A DNA stretch of 64,000 nt, taken from assembly GCF_013363975.1 (NCBI RefSeq), contig NZ_JABWGN010000012.1, positions 217,423 to 281,422 on the forward strand, written 5' to 3'. Of the stretch, positions 33,077 through 41,700 are shown in pieces; position 1 is the first letter of the stretch; every line of letters begins with the position of its first letter. The position numbers and the translations under genes are program-made. Under the pieces are notes generated by a model. That model was given only the letters and a program-made list of their open reading frames with translations, ran no database searches and was not told the origin of the DNA. This DNA comes from Nonomuraea montanisoli. GTDB lineage: Bacteria; Actinomycetota; Actinomycetes; Streptosporangiales; Streptosporangiaceae.

Positions 33077-34006
33077 ATGGAACGCATCACACCCCACGCG
33101 GTGGCCCTCAGCGGCCTGCGCAAGAGCTACGGCGACCGGACCGCGGTCGCCGGGATCGATCTGCTGATCACGCCCGGCGAGGTCGTGGCGCTGCTCGGGC
33201 CCAACGGCGCGGGCAAGTCCACGACCGTCGACATGCTGCTCGGCCTCACCCCGCCGGACTCCGGCGCCATCACCCTGTTCGGCGAGGACCCGCACCGGGC
33301 GGTCGCGGGCGGCGTCGTGGGCGCGATGCTCCAGGAGGTCACACTGCTGGAGGACGCCACCGTGCGCGAGATCCTCACCATGATCGCCTCGATGCACCGC
33401 GCGCCGATGCCCGTGGCGCAGGCGTTGCGGCTGGCCGGGATCGGCGACCTCGCGGAGCGGCGGGCGGCCAGGCTGTCGGGCGGGCAGACACAGCGCGTAC
33501 GGCTGGCCATGGCGCTGGTGCCCGACCCCGGCCTGCTGGTGCTGGACGAGCCCACGGCGGCGATGGACGTGACGGCGCGGCGCGAGTTCTGGCACGCGAT
33601 GGGCGAGTTCGCCGCCACCGGCCGGACCGTGCTGTTCACCACCCACTACCTGGAGGAGGCCGAGGCCCACGCCGACCGGGTCGTGCTGATGCGGGACGGG
33701 ACGATCGTCGCCGACGGGCCGGTGAGCGCGGTCATGGCGCGGGTGGGCGGCCGGACGGTGACCGCGCTCGTCCCCGGGGCGCGGCCGGCGGAGCTGCTGG
33801 CGCTGCCCGGCGTGGTGGACGCGGAGCCCGCCGGCGACGGCCACCGGGTCGTGTTGCGGTGCTCCGACTCCGACGGCGCGCTGCGCGCGTTGCTGGCCCG
33901 CCATCCCGGCGCCGGCGACGTCGAGATCCGCTCGGCGAGCCTGGAGGAGGCGTTCGTGCTGCTGACGGGCGCGGGCCTGGCCGGCGAGGGGGTGGCGGCG
34001 CGATGA
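33077..34006 (+). CDS. ABC transporter ATP-binding protein
   Basis: A 309-residue ABC-2-type ATPase. Seen: Walker A GPNGAGKST (about residue 40), Q-loop LQEV, signature LSGGQ, Walker B LLVLDEPTAAMD and switch His in TTHYLEEAE; a C-terminal extension of about 90 residues typical of exporters for drugs or antibiotics. ATG at 33077; an in-frame ATG four codons upstream is possible. First gene of a four-gene run ATPase-permease-kinase-response regulator; its stop overlaps the permease start. Confidence 0.93.
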   Translation: MERITPHAVALSGLRKSYGDRTAVAGIDLLITPGEVVALLGPNGAGKSTTVDMLLGLTPPDSGAITLFGEDPHRAVAGGVVGAMLQEVTLLEDATVREILTMIASMHRAPMPVAQALRLAGIGDLAERRAARLSGGQTQRVRLAMALVPDPGLLVLDEPTAAMDVTARREFWHAMGEFAATGRTVLFTTHYLEEAEAHADRVVLMRDGTIVADGPVSAVMARVGGRTVTALVPGARPAELLALPGVVDAEPAGDGHRVVLRCSDSDGALRALLARHPGAGDVEIRSASLEEAFVLLTGAGLAGEGVAAR

Positions 34007-34722
34007 AGGGCGGCTACCTGCGGTTCGAGGTCAGGCGGGCGGTGCGGGACTCCAGGTTCCTGGTGTTCGCCGTGGCGCTTCCGGTGGGCCTGTTCGTGCT
34101 GCTGTCGCACCTGTACCAGAGCCAGGGGGCCACGCCCGCGTACCTGATGGGCGGGCTGGCGGCGTTCGGGGCGTTCAAGGCGGCGCTGGACACCGGCGCG
34201 CGCACGGCCGTGGAGCGGGGCGCGGGCTGGCAGCGGCAGCTTCGGCTGACCCCGCTGTCCGGCGCGGGCTACCTGGTGGCCAAGGGGGCGGTGGCGATGT
34301 TGGTGGCGCTGCCGCCCGTGGTGGGAGTGGCGCTGGTGGCCGCGCTCACCGCCGACGTGCGCCTGACCGCCGCCCCGTGGGCGCTGACGGTGCTCGGCAT
34401 CTGGCTGGGCACGGTGCCGTTCGCGCTGCTCGGGCTGCTCGTCGGGCAGCTCTGCTCGGCGCGCAACGTGCAGACCTACCAGGGCGGGGTGCTGATCCTG
34501 CTCAGCTTCGTCGGCGGGCTGCTGATCCCGGTCGACGCCTTCCCGCCGGTGCTGGCGGGAGTGGCCAGGGTGCTGCCCAGCTACTGGCTGGCCGAGATCG
34601 GGCACGGCGCCGTGTCCGGCTCCGGCGGGTCGGGCGCGGCGCCGGCGGTGCTCGCCGCGTACACGGTGGTGCTGGGCGTGGCCGTCATCGTGCGCTACCG
34701 GCGCGACGGCGCCCGCGCCTGA
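34003..34722 (+). CDS. ABC-2 type transporter permease
   Basis: A 239-residue membrane protein with six hydrophobic segments, e.g. FLVFAVALPVGLFVLL, YLMGGLAAFGAFKAAL, GAVAMLVALPPVVGVALVAAL, LTVLGIWLGTVPFALLGLLVG, VLILLSFVGGLLIPVDAFPP and a final AAYTVVLGVAVIV. The segment GGLLIPVDAFPPVL resembles the ABC2_membrane signature. Starts at ATG 34003 overlapping the ATPase stop (ATGA). Works with the preceding ATPase; the exported substrate is unknown but the adjacent two-component system probably senses it. Confidence 0.92.
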   Translation: MKGGYLRFEVRRAVRDSRFLVFAVALPVGLFVLLSHLYQSQGATPAYLMGGLAAFGAFKAALDTGARTAVERGAGWQRQLRLTPLSGAGYLVAKGAVAMLVALPPVVGVALVAALTADVRLTAAPWALTVLGIWLGTVPFALLGLLVGQLCSARNVQTYQGGVLILLSFVGGLLIPVDAFPPVLAGVARVLPSYWLAEIGHGAVSGSGGSGAAPAVLAAYTVVLGVAVIVRYRRDGARA

Positions 34723-34741
34723 TCGTCCCTAGGCTGACATC

Positions 34742-35857
34742 ATGCGACGTGCGTGGCCCTCGTGGCGTCCGCAGCGCGGCGAGTCCCGGCGGTGGCGGTG
34801 GGCGCGCGGCCTGGCGGTGCTGGCCGGGCTGGTGGTCTGGCCGTTGTGGGAGGCGTTCCGGCCGGGGCGCGGGCCGCTGGCCGCCGTGCTGGCGCTGGCG
34901 TACGCCGCGAGCTGGATCGCCGTCATGGCGTACGGCGTGACCTGGACTCCCAGGACCCGGATCGCGGTGCTGCTCTGGCTGCTCGCCCTCGGCGTGGCCG
35001 TGCCGGCGGCCCACGGCGGCGACCCGCTGGTCCTGCGGGGCTTCACCCTGAGCGCGGCCGCCTGGGTGCTGCCCACCGTCTGGGCGCTGCTGCTGGCCGG
35101 GGCGGCGGTGGTGATCCGGCTGGGCACCCTGTACGGCGCGGCGGGCAGCCTGTCGTGGGAGCTGGTCCCGCGCGCGCTGGAGGAGATCGTGACCCCGGTC
35201 GCGGTGATGCTGCTGATCCGCCTGCTCGTCCAGCTCGGCCAGGCCAACAGGGAGATCGAGGCGCTGGCCACCGCCGCCGAGCGCGAGCGCCTGGCCCGCG
35301 ACCTGCACGACGTGCTCGGCCACAGCCTCACCACGATCACCGCCAAGGCGGGGCTGGCCCGCCGCCTGCTGGAGCGCGGCGCCGACCCCGGGCAGGCGCT
35401 CGCCGAGGTCCGCGACGTGGAACGGCTCTCCCGGCAGGCGCATGCGGAGATCCGCGCCACGGTGTCGGGCTCCCGCAGGTCGTCGCTGACGGCCGAGCTG
35501 GTCGGGGTGCGGGCCGCGCTGCGGGCGGCCGGCATCGCCGCCGTGCTGCCCGGGGGCGTGGACCAGGTGCCCGAGGATCTCCGGGAGCCGTTCGCGTACG
35601 TGCTGCGCGAGGGCGTCACGAACGTCATCCGGCACAGCGGCGCCACCCGCTGCGAGGTCACCCTGACCGGAACCTGCCTGGAGATCCGCGACAACGGCCA
35701 CGCCACGGCCGTCACCGGCAGCACCACCGCCGCCGTCGCCGGATCGACGGGCAACGGCCTGGCCGGGCTGGCGGAGCGGCTCCGCGCGGTGGGCGGCCTG
35801 CTGGAGGCGGGCCCGCTGCCGCAGGGTGGCTTCCTGCTCCGGGCGAGCCGCGCGTGA
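34742..35857 (+). CDS. DesK-type sensor histidine kinase
   Basis: A 371-residue kinase of the HisKA_3 (NarX/DesK) class. Seen: four to five N-terminal TM segments (to about residue 165), a short coiled linker (QANREIEALATAAERERLA), the phospho-acceptor motif ARDLHDVLGHSLTTI, and an ATPase domain with EGVTNVIRHSGAT (N-box) and NGLAGLAERL (G-box). TAGGCT (34730-34735) ends 6 bases before the ATG, so a second, leaderless promoter may serve kinase and regulator apart from the transporter. Its stop overlaps the response regulator start. Confidence 0.92.
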   Translation: MRRAWPSWRPQRGESRRWRWARGLAVLAGLVVWPLWEAFRPGRGPLAAVLALAYAASWIAVMAYGVTWTPRTRIAVLLWLLALGVAVPAAHGGDPLVLRGFTLSAAAWVLPTVWALLLAGAAVVIRLGTLYGAAGSLSWELVPRALEEIVTPVAVMLLIRLLVQLGQANREIEALATAAERERLARDLHDVLGHSLTTITAKAGLARRLLERGADPGQALAEVRDVERLSRQAHAEIRATVSGSRRSSLTAELVGVRAALRAAGIAAVLPGGVDQVPEDLREPFAYVLREGVTNVIRHSGATRCEVTLTGTCLEIRDNGHATAVTGSTTAAVAGSTGNGLAGLAERLRAVGGLLEAGPLPQGGFLLRASRA

Positions 35858-36459
35858 TCAGGATCCTGCTCGCAGACGACCAGGCACTGGTACGAGGGGC
35901 GCTCGCCGCGATGCTCGCGCTCGAACCCGACCTCGAGGTGACCGCCCAGGCCGCGACGGGCCAGGAGGCGCTCGAAGCGGCGCTGCGCACCCGCCCCGAC
36001 GTCGCGCTGATCGACGTGCAGATGCCGGGCATGGACGGACTGACCCTGACCGAACGCCTGCGCCGGGCGTTGCCGTCGTGCCGGGTGGTCATCTGCACCA
36101 CGTTCGGACGGCCCGGCTACTTCACCCGGGCGATGCGGGCCGGCGCGTCCGGGTTCGTGGTGAAGGACTCCTCGCCCGAGCACCTGGTCGACACGGTGCG
36201 GCGGGTGCACGCGGGCCTGCGGGTCGTGGACCCGGCGCTGGCGGCCGAGTCGCTGACCAGCGGGGCCAGTCCCCTGACCGCCCGCGAGCGCGACGTGCTG
36301 CGCGTGGCGCGGCGCGGCGGGACGGTCTCGGAGATCGCCAGGGCGCTGAGCCTGTCCAACGGGACCGTGCGCAACCACCTGTCGGCGGCCATCGGCAAGG
36401 TCGGCGCCGCCACCCGCACGGAGGCCGCGCTGATCGCCGAGGAACGCGGCTGGCTGTAG
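35854..36459 (+). CDS. NarL/LuxR-type response regulator
   Basis: A 201-residue response regulator. Receiver domain: LLADDQALV acidic pair, phospho-acceptor Asp in ALIDVQMPGMDG, and Lys in VVKDSS. Output: LuxR-type HTH LTARERDVLRVARRGGTVSEIARALSLSNGTVRNHLSAAIGKVGA. GTG start at 35854 overlaps the kinase stop (GTGA). Likely controls the ABC transporter genes upstream, as in BceRS/DesKR-like efflux modules. Confidence 0.93.
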   Translation: MIRILLADDQALVRGALAAMLALEPDLEVTAQAATGQEALEAALRTRPDVALIDVQMPGMDGLTLTERLRRALPSCRVVICTTFGRPGYFTRAMRAGASGFVVKDSSPEHLVDTVRRVHAGLRVVDPALAAESLTSGASPLTARERDVLRVARRGGTVSEIARALSLSNGTVRNHLSAAIGKVGAATRTEAALIAEERGWL

Positions 36460-36498
36460 CGCCGGACGAGCCGGATCGTCAGGAATACCCTGCACATC

Positions 36499-37269
36499 AT
36501 GATCACATCGAATGCGCCCGGGGAGCCTGATCCCGTTCGAGGAGGCTCCTTCTACGACGCGCCCCACGTGCTGGAGCGCTACCTGCGGCACCGCCACAGC
36601 GGGGTGCGCAGCCCCAACCACGTCATGGAGGAGCCGGCGTTCCTCGACGAACTGGGCCCGGTCGCCGGCCTCCGCGTGCTGGACCTCGGCTGCGGGGACG
36701 CCGCCATCGGCCCGCCCCTGCTCGCGGCGGGCTGTCGCGGCTATCTCGGCATCGACGGCTCGACCGAGATGACCCGGGCGGCCGCTGCCACCCTCCGAGG
36801 CACCCCGGGCCGCGTGGAACGAAGGGACATCGAGACGTTCTCCGCCCCGCCGCACACCTTCGACCTGGTCATCTCCCGCCTCGCGCTGCACTACGTCGCC
36901 GATCTCGACCCCGTGCTGGCGGCCTGCCGGCGGTCGCTGTCGCCGGGCGGGCGGCTGCTGATCACGGTCGTCCACCCCGTCATCACCTCCCACGAAGCTC
37001 CACAGGCCACGAAGGAGGCACGCACCGACTGGGTCGTCGACGACTACTTCAGCACCGGAGCACGCCGGCGCGACTGGATGGGCGACACCGTCACCTGGTA
37101 TCACCGCACCGTCGAGGACTACGTCACCGCCCTGACCCGCGCCCGCTTCGCCGTCACCGCGCTGCGCGAGTGCGCTCCCCGCTCCGATCGTTTCGACGGT
37201 GACACGGCCGAGTTCGCACGTCGCGCGCGTGTCCCCCTGTTCCTCCTCCTGGCCGGCTCACGGACATGA
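36499..37269 (+). CDS. Class I SAM-dependent methyltransferase
   Basis: A 256-residue methyltransferase. Seen: motif I VLDLGCGDAAIG, acidic GIDGS, FDLVISRLALHYVADL and LSPGGRLLITVVHPV, consistent with the Methyltransf_11/25 group on small molecules. TACCCT (36486-36491) ends 7 bases before ATG 36499, so it has its own leaderless promoter and is not simply part of the preceding two-component operon. Substrate unknown. Confidence 0.88.
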   Translation: MITSNAPGEPDPVRGGSFYDAPHVLERYLRHRHSGVRSPNHVMEEPAFLDELGPVAGLRVLDLGCGDAAIGPPLLAAGCRGYLGIDGSTEMTRAAAATLRGTPGRVERRDIETFSAPPHTFDLVISRLALHYVADLDPVLAACRRSLSPGGRLLITVVHPVITSHEAPQATKEARTDWVVDDYFSTGARRRDWMGDTVTWYHRTVEDYVTALTRARFAVTALRECAPRSDRFDGDTAEFARRARVPLFLLLAGSRT

Positions 37270-37304
37270 GCCGCGCCACCGCGTCACCTGCGCCGCGCTC
37301 CGTG

Positions 37305-37519
37305 TCAGCGGGCTGTGCGGACCGGCAGGATGACGGCGAGGGATGGTCGGGTCCGTGGTGCACCTGCTGGTCCGCGACGCGCATCTCGGTGGCGGTCAGG
37401 CGATGTCGCCCGGTGCCGAGGTTTGCGGTTGTAGAGAGGGAAGGCGCCGCTGGAGACCTGGACGCGGATCCGGTGACCGCGCCGGAAGAGGTAGGCGGTC
37501 GGTGTCAGGGTCACGTTGA
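37305..37519 (-). pseudogene. CocE/NonD-family hydrolase remnant (C-terminal end)
   Basis: The minus strand carries the last 70 or so codons of an X-Pro dipeptidyl-peptidase-like CocE/NonD hydrolase: VTLTPTAYLFRRGHRIRVQVSSGAF and a YNR motif in one frame, then MRVADQQVHHGPDHPS in a second frame, then AVILPVRTAR and a stop back in the first. Two compensating frameshifts therefore lie near 37425 and 37350. The catalytic N-terminal domains are absent; the fragment begins at the 3' end of the S1-domain pseudogene. Confidence 0.65.
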
Positions 37520-37978
37520 CGCAGGTTGAGTGGCACGCAGCGACAGCCGGGCCTCACCGTTGGTGGTATCGAATGTGAGGACTTCGCAGGTGATGCGCTC
37601 TCCCATCGAGACGATCTCGGACGGGTCCTCGAAGCTGCGCCAGGACAGCTCGGGCATGGTGATGAAGCCGACGCCGGGGAAGACGGGGTGCTTCGGCCCG
37701 TCGTCCAGAGCGACGAAGACGCCGAAACTCTCGATGGCCGCCACGATGCCGGACAAGCCTCTGGGCGTTCCTCAAGGCGTCGATCGGGAGAGCAGGACCC
37801 GCCTGCCCTGCGACTGCCAGGAATGATCAAGGGAGCCGATGACACCGACTGCAGTGGCAACGAAGCCATCGAGGAGCACCGTTGCCCCCGATCGCGTGAC
37901 GTCGGCCACGGTACCGGCGAGGGTGTCGCCAACGTTCACGGTCGCCATGAACGCGGCAAGGGCCTGATCGTCTTCCAC
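37511..37978 (-). pseudogene. S1 RNA-binding domain protein, interrupted
   Basis: GTG at 37978 to TGA at 37511 is one frame with a single internal TGA at 37772-37774. Upstream reads EDDQALAAFMATVNVGDTLAGTVADVTRSGA and GVIGSLDHSW (first half of an S1 domain); downstream reads SGIVAAIESFGVFVALDDGP, FPGVGFITMPELSW and RLSLRATQP (a nearly complete second S1 domain). The second half of domain 1 and the linker are missing at the stop, so there is a deletion as well as a nonsense codon. The plus strand at 37761-37781 reads LWAFLKA, the motif normally expected in that linker, hinting at a tiny inversion. Confidence 0.65.
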
Positions 37979-38000
37979 TGTCCCCGTGATTCCCAGGCTC

Positions 38001-38543
38001 TCAGGCGGGACTCGATGGCGCAGTGGCGTCGATCCCGCGTAGCCACTGGCCGATGATGAGGTAGTCGGCCTCGGTGAGGCCGGTGTGTGGGTCGACTCGG
38101 TGAAGGAGCGCCGGCCCTGGATGGTGCGCGGAGACCCATGCGCGATCTTTGGCGGTGACTTCGTCGTCGATCCAGGCGAAGGGGCGTCCTGCTGCCCAGG
38201 TGACGAGGGTGCGGATCTTCCAGTGCAGGCCGTCGCGTTCGTCCTGCCGCTCGGTCTCGGGCTCGTCCGGCCAGGTCACGATCGCCAGCGCGGGCAGCCC
38301 GAGGCGGGGTGCGATGCACTCGTTGGCGTCGTTCATCCAGCTGGTGGCCCAGACCAGCTCGCAGGGCAGCGTCTTCAACCGGGCTCCGTGGTCGGGATTG
38401 ATCCTGGCCAAGAGCGGATTTGCTTCTGCTTGCGGCGGCGAGACGGTCTGGTAGGTCAGATAGTGCTGCGACGGAGCGCCGAAGGGAATGAGTGGTCCGT
38501 CGACGTCGAGGAAGAGCAGTGGACGCTGTGCGGATCCGGTCAC
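38001..38543 (-). CDS. HAD-domain protein (Swiss-army-knife RNA repair type)
   Basis: A 180-residue HAD-superfamily protein. Seen: motif I LLFLDVDGPL (nucleophile Asp and second Asp), ELVWATSWMNDANE as motif II (Thr/Ser), and FAWIDDE near residue 120 as the motif IV-like acidic pair. It resembles the compact HAD domains found alone or in RNA-repair polyproteins of actinomycetes; substrate unknown. GTG start at 38543. It appears intact although both flanks are decayed genes. Confidence 0.78.
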   Translation of the reverse strand: MTGSAQRPLLFLDVDGPLIPFGAPSQHYLTYQTVSPPQAEANPLLARINPDHGARLKTLPCELVWATSWMNDANECIAPRLGLPALAIVTWPDEPETERQDERDGLHWKIRTLVTWAAGRPFAWIDDEVTAKDRAWVSAHHPGPALLHRVDPHTGLTEADYLIIGQWLRGIDATAPSSPA

Positions 38544-38751
38544 GGCTGCACGATATCCGGAGTGGTGGAAGCGCCAGTGAGTCGTCCGGCCGTCTTGCGG
38601 ATGCCGGGCATTCCGAGGTTGACGGTGCTCGTGCGGACAGCCGCTTCATGGGCGAGCCGGTCGATGCGGTTGGCGTGGATTTCTTCCGAGCACAAGGGGT
38701 TCCATCGTCGCGTCCGCGGCGAGCGGCTCGTACCGTCCACCTCCCCCCGGA
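38544..38751. other. Non-coding or unrecognised spacer
   Basis: No recognisable gene. A minus-strand open frame here (containing CSEEIHANRIDRLAHEAA) has no familiar homologue and no ribosome binding site. The part next to 38543 presumably holds the HAD gene promoter. Confidence 0.4.
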
Positions 38752-38946
38752 ATGGTCATCGACCTGCGGCGGGAGCGTCACCGCATCGTGGAGGCGATCA
38801 GCGGGCTCCGGACGTCCCAGCGGGCACTCGAGGCCATGCTCACCGCCGCCCTCCGGCAACCCGAGGACATGCGGCTGCGGGGAGTCCGGCTGGTCAACGC
38901 GACGGGGGTCCGCTGCCGGGCCGACCTCGAGCGGGCAGGCGGGTCA
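38752..38946 (+). pseudogene. Possible MerR-family C-terminal coiled-coil remnant
   Basis: A plus-strand frame reads DLRRERHRIVEAISGLRTSQRALEAML, a heptad-like helix similar to the C-terminal dimerisation helix of MerR regulators (ER.RI...I..L..S...L). No HTH precedes it and the frame runs into the convergent beta-lactamase gene. Weak evidence; it may be only a chance amphipathic frame. Confidence 0.3.
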
Positions 38947-40173
38947 GTCGTCGATGGCCTGGTAGAGGGTGGTCCAGAAGTCGTGGATGGCACGCGCCGA
39001 GTCCGGGGTGGACATCCCGGTCTGGGTGAGCAGGATGCCGACGAGCCGGTTTTCCGGGTCGGCGTAGGTCGTGGTGCCGGCGCCGCCGTCCCAGCCGAAC
39101 TGGCCGACGGGCGCGTAGTCGCCACGGTAGGTGCGCACCGCCATCCCGAAGCCCCAGCCGCCGTGCTGCCCGGTGCCGTACGCCAGATGGGAGACGTCGC
39201 GGGCCCAGGCCTCTCGGGCGGCCTGCTGGTCGGACGTGAGGCGGTTGGTGGTCATCAGCTCGACGGCGGGCCGGGACAGGATCCGCCGGGTGCCGTGCAT
39301 GCCGTGGTCGAGCAGCATCCGGAAGTAGGCGTGGTAGTCGTCGACGGTGGAGTCCAGTCCGCCGCCGCCCGACTGGAACGCCGGGGGCCCGCTGTGGTGT
39401 CCCCCTTCGGCCTCGTCCTCCACGTTGAACGCTCCGCTCTGCCCGTCGGGGGCGTACAGGGGCGGCAGCCGGTCGATCTTGGCGTCGGGCACGTGGAAAC
39501 CGGTGTCCTTCATGCCCAGCGGGTCGAAGATGCGCTCACGCAGGAACTCCTCGAACGACTGGCCGGTGACCCTGGCCACCAGCACGCCGAGCAGGTCGTC
39601 GCCGACGTTGTACAGCCACCGCTCGCCGGGCTGGTACATCAGCGGGAGCGTGCCCAGGCGGCGCATCCACTCGTCCGGTCCCGGTTCGGGCAGCAGCCAG
39701 CCGTCCGCCTGGCCGTAGACCCCCCGCTCGAAGAACGCGCTCATCATCGGAGCGGTCCGCGCCGTCATGTCCAGCCCGAGCCCCAGCGTGCTGGTGAGCA
39801 GGTCCCGCACGATGATCGGCCGCCGCGCCGGCACGGTGTCGTCGAGCGGGCCGTCGGCCCGCTTCAGCACCCGCCGGTCGGCGAGCTCCGGCAGCCACGT
39901 GTCCACCGGGTCGTCGAGCCGCAGCCGGCACTCGTCCAGCAGGACCATCGCCGCCGACACCGCCACCGGCTTGGTCGTCGAGGCCATCCGGAAGATCGTG
40001 TCGCGGCGCATCGGCGCGCCGCCGTCATGGCGCATCGTCCCGATCGCCTCGACATGCGTTTCCTCGCCCCGGCTGACCAGGGCGACCAGGCCGGGGATCC
40101 TCCCGGACTCGACATGACGCGTCAGCACCTCGCGCAGTCTGCGCAGCCCTGCTTTCGAGAAGCCACTCATCAT
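38944..40173 (-). CDS. Serine beta-lactamase/esterase family protein
   Basis: A 409-residue penicillin-binding-protein-like hydrolase (class C beta-lactamase/EstB family). Seen: SxxK motif STTK with Ser65 and Lys68, YxN motif in LYNVGDD, and GWDGGAGT in place of the KTG box, a substitution common in esterase-type members. No signal peptide, so cytoplasmic, which argues for an esterase or transesterase role rather than beta-lactam defence. ATG at 40173 follows AGGAG. The XRE regulator lies directly upstream on the same strand. Confidence 0.87.
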   Translation of the reverse strand: MMSGFSKAGLRRLREVLTRHVESGRIPGLVALVSRGEETHVEAIGTMRHDGGAPMRRDTIFRMASTTKPVAVSAAMVLLDECRLRLDDPVDTWLPELADRRVLKRADGPLDDTVPARRPIIVRDLLTSTLGLGLDMTARTAPMMSAFFERGVYGQADGWLLPEPGPDEWMRRLGTLPLMYQPGERWLYNVGDDLLGVLVARVTGQSFEEFLRERIFDPLGMKDTGFHVPDAKIDRLPPLYAPDGQSGAFNVEDEAEGGHHSGPPAFQSGGGGLDSTVDDYHAYFRMLLDHGMHGTRRILSRPAVELMTTNRLTSDQQAAREAWARDVSHLAYGTGQHGGWGFGMAVRTYRGDYAPVGQFGWDGGAGTTTYADPENRLVGILLTQTGMSTPDSARAIHDFWTTLYQAIDD

Positions 40174-40285
40174 GAATCTCCTGACGTTCAGTGTTCGACC
40201 TTGCGATAGGTGTCCGGGCGTGCCGCTCGATCGCTTCGACCGCCGCGCGGTGGTTCGGCGGCCACGCCTACTTGGTGGTGCCGAC

Positions 40286-40316
40286 TACCGGTACACAGTA
40301 ACGCCGAGTACCGGTA
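40286..40316. promoter_or_regulatory. Two TACCGGTA palindromes upstream of the beta-lactamase-like gene
   Basis: TACCGGTA occurs at 40286-40293 and 40309-40316 with centres 23 bp apart, within an AT-richer patch between the XRE gene and the beta-lactamase-like gene. They extend as GACTACCGGTACACAG and GAGTACCGGTATCTAG. This could be the binding site of the XRE/MmyB-type protein encoded immediately upstream. Confidence 0.5.
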
Positions 40317-40317
40317 T

Positions 40318-41097
40318 CTAGCAACACTGAATAGTCGCGGAGGTGGTGAAGAAGGCGGCGGTCTCGGCGTCCGTCGGGTAGTACGACTCGATCGCGACCT
40401 CGTCCAGGGTGATGTCCATCGGCGTGCCGAACGTGGTGGTGGTCGAGAACAGCCGCAGCTCCCGCCCCCCGAAGTTGAAGATCATCGGGATCGCGACCTC
40501 GGACGCGACCGGGTGGCTCACCTCGTCCGGGCCGGATGCCAGCAGTTCCTCGTAGAGGGTGGTGAGCTCGGGGTCGGGTGCCGCGGCGAGCTGACGCGTG
40601 ATCCGGGTACGGAGCAGCGAGCGCACCTCGGCCAGGTTGACGATGTGCGAGGCGAGCCCGCGCGGGTCCAGCCCCAGCCGCACCATGTTGATCGGCGGCC
40701 GGAGCAGGTCGGGGGCGACGTGCGCGAGGAACGGGTCAAGGGCGCGGTTGGTCATCACGATGTTCCACCGGCGGTCGATGACCAGCGCCGGGTACGGCTC
40801 GTGCGCGCGCAGCACCCGTGCGACCGCGTCCCAGGCCGCCGACAGCGCCTCCCCGTCGAGCGGCCGCTCGGCATAGCGGGGCGCGAAGCCGGCGGCGAGC
40901 AGCAGCCGGTTGCGCTCACGCAACGGCACGTCGAGCTGGGCGGCGAGCCGCAGGATCATGTCGGCGCTCGGGTTGGACTTTCCGGTCTCCACCAGGCTGA
41001 CATGACGGGCCGAGACGTCGGCGGCGATCGCCAGGTCGAGCTGGCTGAGTCCGCGACGCCGCCGCCACTGCCGCAGCATCTCCCCGACCGTGCGCAT
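40318..41097 (-). CDS. XRE family regulator with MmyB-like ligand domain
   Basis: A 259-residue protein. N-terminal Cro/CI-type HTH (LRQWRRRRGLSQLDLAIAADVSARHVSLVETGKSNPS, residues 8-43) and a C-terminal MmyB-like domain (WDAVARVLRAHEPYPALVIDRRWNIVMTN, then the aromatic-rich FSTTTTFGTPMDITLDEVAIESYYPTDAET). MmyB-type proteins bind fatty-acid-like ligands and regulate secondary metabolism. ATG at 41097. Same direction as the beta-lactamase-like gene 144 bases on, its probable target. Confidence 0.9.
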   Translation of the reverse strand: MRTVGEMLRQWRRRRGLSQLDLAIAADVSARHVSLVETGKSNPSADMILRLAAQLDVPLRERNRLLLAAGFAPRYAERPLDGEALSAAWDAVARVLRAHEPYPALVIDRRWNIVMTNRALDPFLAHVAPDLLRPPINMVRLGLDPRGLASHIVNLAEVRSLLRTRITRQLAAAPDPELTTLYEELLASGPDEVSHPVASEVAIPMIFNFGGRELRLFSTTTTFGTPMDITLDEVAIESYYPTDAETAAFFTTSATIQCC

Positions 41098-41142
41098 GGC
41101 CGCCGATGCTACTCCTCAGCCGGCGGAACGCCATGACATGCG

Positions 41143-41589
41143 ATGTCATCGACAGCCGTCGCGACGACGGCGACACTGCTGCCCGTGACCGCACAGAGCA
41201 CGACCCCAGACAACAAGACCATCGTCCAGCGGGCGCTGACGGCCCTGGTCGCGACGGGCGACGTCGACGCGCTCGCGCTGCTGCTGAGCGACGGCTTCCT
41301 CCACCACCGGCCGGACGCGACCTCCTCGACCAAGGCGGAATGGCTCGCCGCCGTCCGCGCCGCGCTCGTCCCGCTCGCCGGCATGCAGGTCGAGATCCGG
41401 CACGTGCTGGCCGACGGCGACCACGTCGTGATGCACTCGCTGCGCCGGCTCCCCGGCGGCGGGCCGGAGATCGCGGTCGTCGACATCTGGCGGCTCGACG
41501 ACGGCCTGATCGCCGAGGCGTGGGAGATCATCGAGCCGACGGCCGAGGCGGCCGCCCATCTGGTGTGGTGGGAACCGGCTGATCACTGA
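41143..41589 (+). CDS. SnoaL-like NTF2-fold protein
   Basis: A 148-residue protein with an NTF2-like SnoaL fold: IVQRALTALVATGDVDALALLLSDGFLHHRPD, then VEIRHVLADGDHVVMHSLRRL and AVVDIWRLDDGLIAEAWEIIEP. Such proteins are polyketide cyclases, isomerases or accessory domains; catalytic activity cannot be judged. Start is uncertain: ATG 41143 (148 residues) or GTG 41185 (134 residues, where homology begins). Divergent from the XRE regulator with 45 bases between starts. Confidence 0.82.
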   Translation: MSSTAVATTATLLPVTAQSTTPDNKTIVQRALTALVATGDVDALALLLSDGFLHHRPDATSSTKAEWLAAVRAALVPLAGMQVEIRHVLADGDHVVMHSLRRLPGGGPEIAVVDIWRLDDGLIAEAWEIIEPTAEAAAHLVWWEPADH

Positions 41590-41700
41590 CCCGCTGGAAC
41601 CGCACGGCCGGGCGGCGCGTCTTTCGACCATGGACTCGGAACCATGGCGCCCGCTCCCCGAAGCGCCCTCGCGGGCCGGGCGTCGCGCAGGGACGCCGGC

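Noticed and set aside
38540..38740. Minus-strand frame containing CSEEIHANRIDRLAHEAAVRT.
   Set aside because: No recognisable family, no ribosome binding site, and it overlaps the HAD gene start; treated as non-coding.
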